Of a stretch of DNA of 64,000 nt, positions 62,216 to 64,000 are shown piece after piece. Made by a program: the position numbers and the translations under genes. Source of the stretch: Gaeumannomyces sp. JS-464 (Eukaryota; Ascomycota; Sordariomycetes; Magnaporthales; Magnaporthaceae); the NCBI GenBank assembly GCA_002197995.1, contig NGZR01000001.1, forward strand, positions 186,001 through 250,000, in the 5' to 3' direction. Within the stretch, counting starts at the first letter, position 1. Each line of letters begins with the position of its first letter. The notes under the pieces are model-generated. The model did no database searches. It had not been told where the DNA came from and saw nothing but the letters and a program-made list of their open reading frames with translations.

Positions 62216-63910
62216 TCACTGCCTGTTGGTCATCTTGAGCACAAATGCGCCTCTCTCGATGGTGTTGACGACGATGAAGCCGCTCTTGAAGAACGGGTAG
62301 TTGCTCCACGTGCCCACGAACTCGACCGTGCCTCCGCCGGGCATGTTGTCGTCCTCGGGCATGATGTCGAAGTAGGCAACCTCGCGCACGCCGGCGCCCG
62401 TCGGGTCGCTTGGGAGCGACGCCAGATCCAGCACCCGGAGTCCGTTGCCGTAGTTGCTCTGGAACGCGTACCGGCCAACGATGAATTGATTGTGGTCGAT
62501 GCCAGTAACGGGGCTGCCGGAAGAATCCCGTCTGCTTGGGCCGCTCCAGCGACCGGATGTCCAAAAGTACGTGATGGCGCGCCGATCCGCGCCGGGGCCA
62601 ACACGGTCGTACTCATCGTACTCGTCATCCAGCACCAGGTACTCCTGCCAAGTCATGTTCGTGACCCAGCCCTGATGCGTGTACGCGGCACCGGTGTAGG
62701 TTGTGCGGGAAATGATCTTGGTCGTCGTCTTGTCGGTGACGTCGTAGCTTGAAAGTGGGGAAAGAACAACTTGTTAGTGGAACCCTCGATCCCTGCCTCT
62801 TTCTCCAGGCGCTCTGCCTTCCGGCGGAAGGCTTCCGCACACTTACATGGTCAACGTATCTTCGTTGTACCCGTAGCAGATATCACGACCAAAGTATTTG
62901 GTGTCAGGGCCGCGATACACGAGGCACTGTGCGTCGTGAACATAACCATCGCCGGAGGCGCAGCCCGGAGAGGTTGGCTTGGTCGGGTCGGTAAGATCGA
63001 TGAAGATCAGGCCCGAGCGGCAGGCGCTGGTGCGTGGCTGGGCGCCCACGGCCACCGCGTATCCCTTCTCCTGTTGACGACGATGTTGTGCGAGCGGCCC
63101 GACGGGAGCCCGTTCCACCGCGACGTCAGGTCACGAGAGTTGCTGAACGTCACGGCCTGGCCGGGTCGACGGTCAAGAGCTACACGAGGAGGGAAAGAAT
63201 CCAGGGTTAGACCAATGAGCATGTGACGTGTTCCAGACAGGGGATTCACACGTACCTTGCGGAAAATCAAAGATCTGAACGCCGTGATTGGTGGCCTCGC
63301 TGCCGATGACGAGGAAGCTCTTGTAGCTCCTCATCTCGCGCCAGATGGAGGTGCTCGAGTACTGCGGCAGGCGGCCGAGATAGACCAACTTCCCCTCGCT
63401 AGTGAGCTCGGCAAAAGCGGCGCCGTCGGCCTGCGCAATGGCCACAAACTCTCTGCCTTCGGGACTTGTCCAGCCCCAAGATGAGGCGCCCTGCCACTGG
63501 AGCTCCCCAGGTCCGCGTGGGACTTGAAGTCGTAAAAGTCCACCTGCGCGACAGGAAAACTATCAGCGGCCCTGTTCTGAAGACCGCTGCACTGCCCAGG
63601 GACGAGGACTGACATTACTGCACTTGAACGTATTCTTGGCATCGTTGGGAATGACCTTGGCCAAGCCATTGACGCAGGGGATGGGAGCGGCAGCGCGGGC
63701 AAAGCTTGGATACTGAGTCGAGTTCATGATGCCCAGGGCCTCCTCCTCGGCCCAGAAGGACTCCTTCTTGTTCATAATGGCCATGTGGACCTCTCCAGAC
63801 TCGTACGCCAGGGCCTTTGCGGCAGCGGCGGCCTGGAGAACCCCGGCGGCGGCGGAGGCGGACTCGACCAGGGCCGCAAGGGCCGCGGCGAGCAGCTGAC
63901 TCGACCTCAT
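62216..63910 (-). CDS. secreted choice-of-anchor-B / LVIVD-type beta-propeller protein
   Basis: A predicted secreted protein of about 484 residues related to the fungal 'regulatory P domain' and bacterial choice-of-anchor-B groups; their biochemical role is unknown. Exons 63910-63614, 63543-63256, 63179-62847 and 62747-62216, phases consistent. A signal peptide is present (MRSSQLLAAALAALVESASA). Family blocks: FKCSN then VDFYDF across intron 1, SIWREMRSYKSFLVIGSEA, NHGVQIFDFPQ, SHNIVVN, GLIFIDLTDPTKP, GDGYVHDAQCLVYRGPDTKY, CYGYNEDTLTIYDVTDK, YTHQGWV, EYLVLDDEYDE and NGLRVLDLASLP. The repeated 'V/I-x-D-L/V-x-D' strands indicate a beta-propeller. Five missing bases are inferred, one in exon 2, one in exon 3 and three in exon 4. 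Not an enzyme by any motif I can see. Confidence 0.82.
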
Positions 63911-64000
63911 GGCGATGGGCTGGTGTCAGGAGTGCCTGCGTCTGGGCTGGGCGGGGAAGCTCTTGGGAGGGAGAGGGTCGAGAGCTCTCTCGACTGGCAG
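63911..64000. promoter_or_regulatory. start of the promoter of the secreted protein gene
   Basis: Ninety bases upstream of a minus-strand start codon at the window edge. Nothing specific seen. Confidence 0.4.

Overview
The window is nuclear DNA of a filamentous ascomycete, probably a Sordariomycete. Genes carry short GT-AG introns (about 50-130 nt), codon use is GC-rich, intergenic DNA has long pyrimidine and A/T tracts, the encoded families are fungal (GH76, Zn2Cys6, 2EXR, SRPK, Spn1, Brr6, GRIP golgin, lunapark, SREBP-type bHLH), and one transposon shows the decay pattern expected of RIP (repeat-induced point mutation). There is no sign of bacterial or organellar DNA, CRISPR or rRNA.

Layout. 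0.4-2.3 kb: GH76 cell-wall mannanase (-). 2.3-7.6 kb: very long non-coding upstream region of a C2H2 zinc-finger regulator (7.6-9.6 kb, +). 9.6-15.3 kb: more leader DNA with an isolated first-exon-like ORF, then an SRPK-type SR-protein kinase (15.3-17.2 kb, +). 18.4-20.0 kb: Spn1/IWS1 transcription elongation factor (-). 20.7-22.3 kb: Brr6/Brl1 nuclear-envelope protein (+). 23.8-27.1 kb: polyglutamine Zn2Cys6 regulator (+). 27.7-30.1 kb: 2EXR protein (-). 31.7-32.7 kb: SWIM+RING protein (+). 32.8-35.4 kb: GMC oxidoreductase and a small ABM-fold protein (both -). 36.6-38.8 kb: two uncharacterised Cys-bearing proteins (+). 39.1-40.2 kb: extended SDR (-). 40.9-44.8 kb: GRIP golgin (-), divergent from lunapark (46.0-47.4 kb, +). 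47.7-50.1 kb: two uncharacterised proteins in divergent orientation. 52.1-53.2 kb: SREBP-type bHLH factor (+). 53.8-56.8 kb: RIP-degraded Fot1/pogo DNA transposon. 56.8-62.2 kb: gene-poor, partly AT-rich DNA with a foldback element, a 12-bp satellite and a broken ORF. 62.2-63.9 kb: secreted choice-of-anchor-B type protein (-).

Most genes are housekeeping or regulatory and do not form an obvious biosynthetic cluster. The only adjacent enzyme pair that might work together is the GMC oxidoreductase and the ABM protein. The 53.8-62.2 kb stretch is a transposon-derived island.

A striking property of the sequence is that about 14 genes, including essential ones, have their conserved reading frame broken by single-base losses. 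Every break I could place moves the frame in the direction of a missing base (or two), none in the direction of a single insertion alone. I read these as assembly or sequencing deletions, not pseudogenes, and give each gene its full extent across the breaks.
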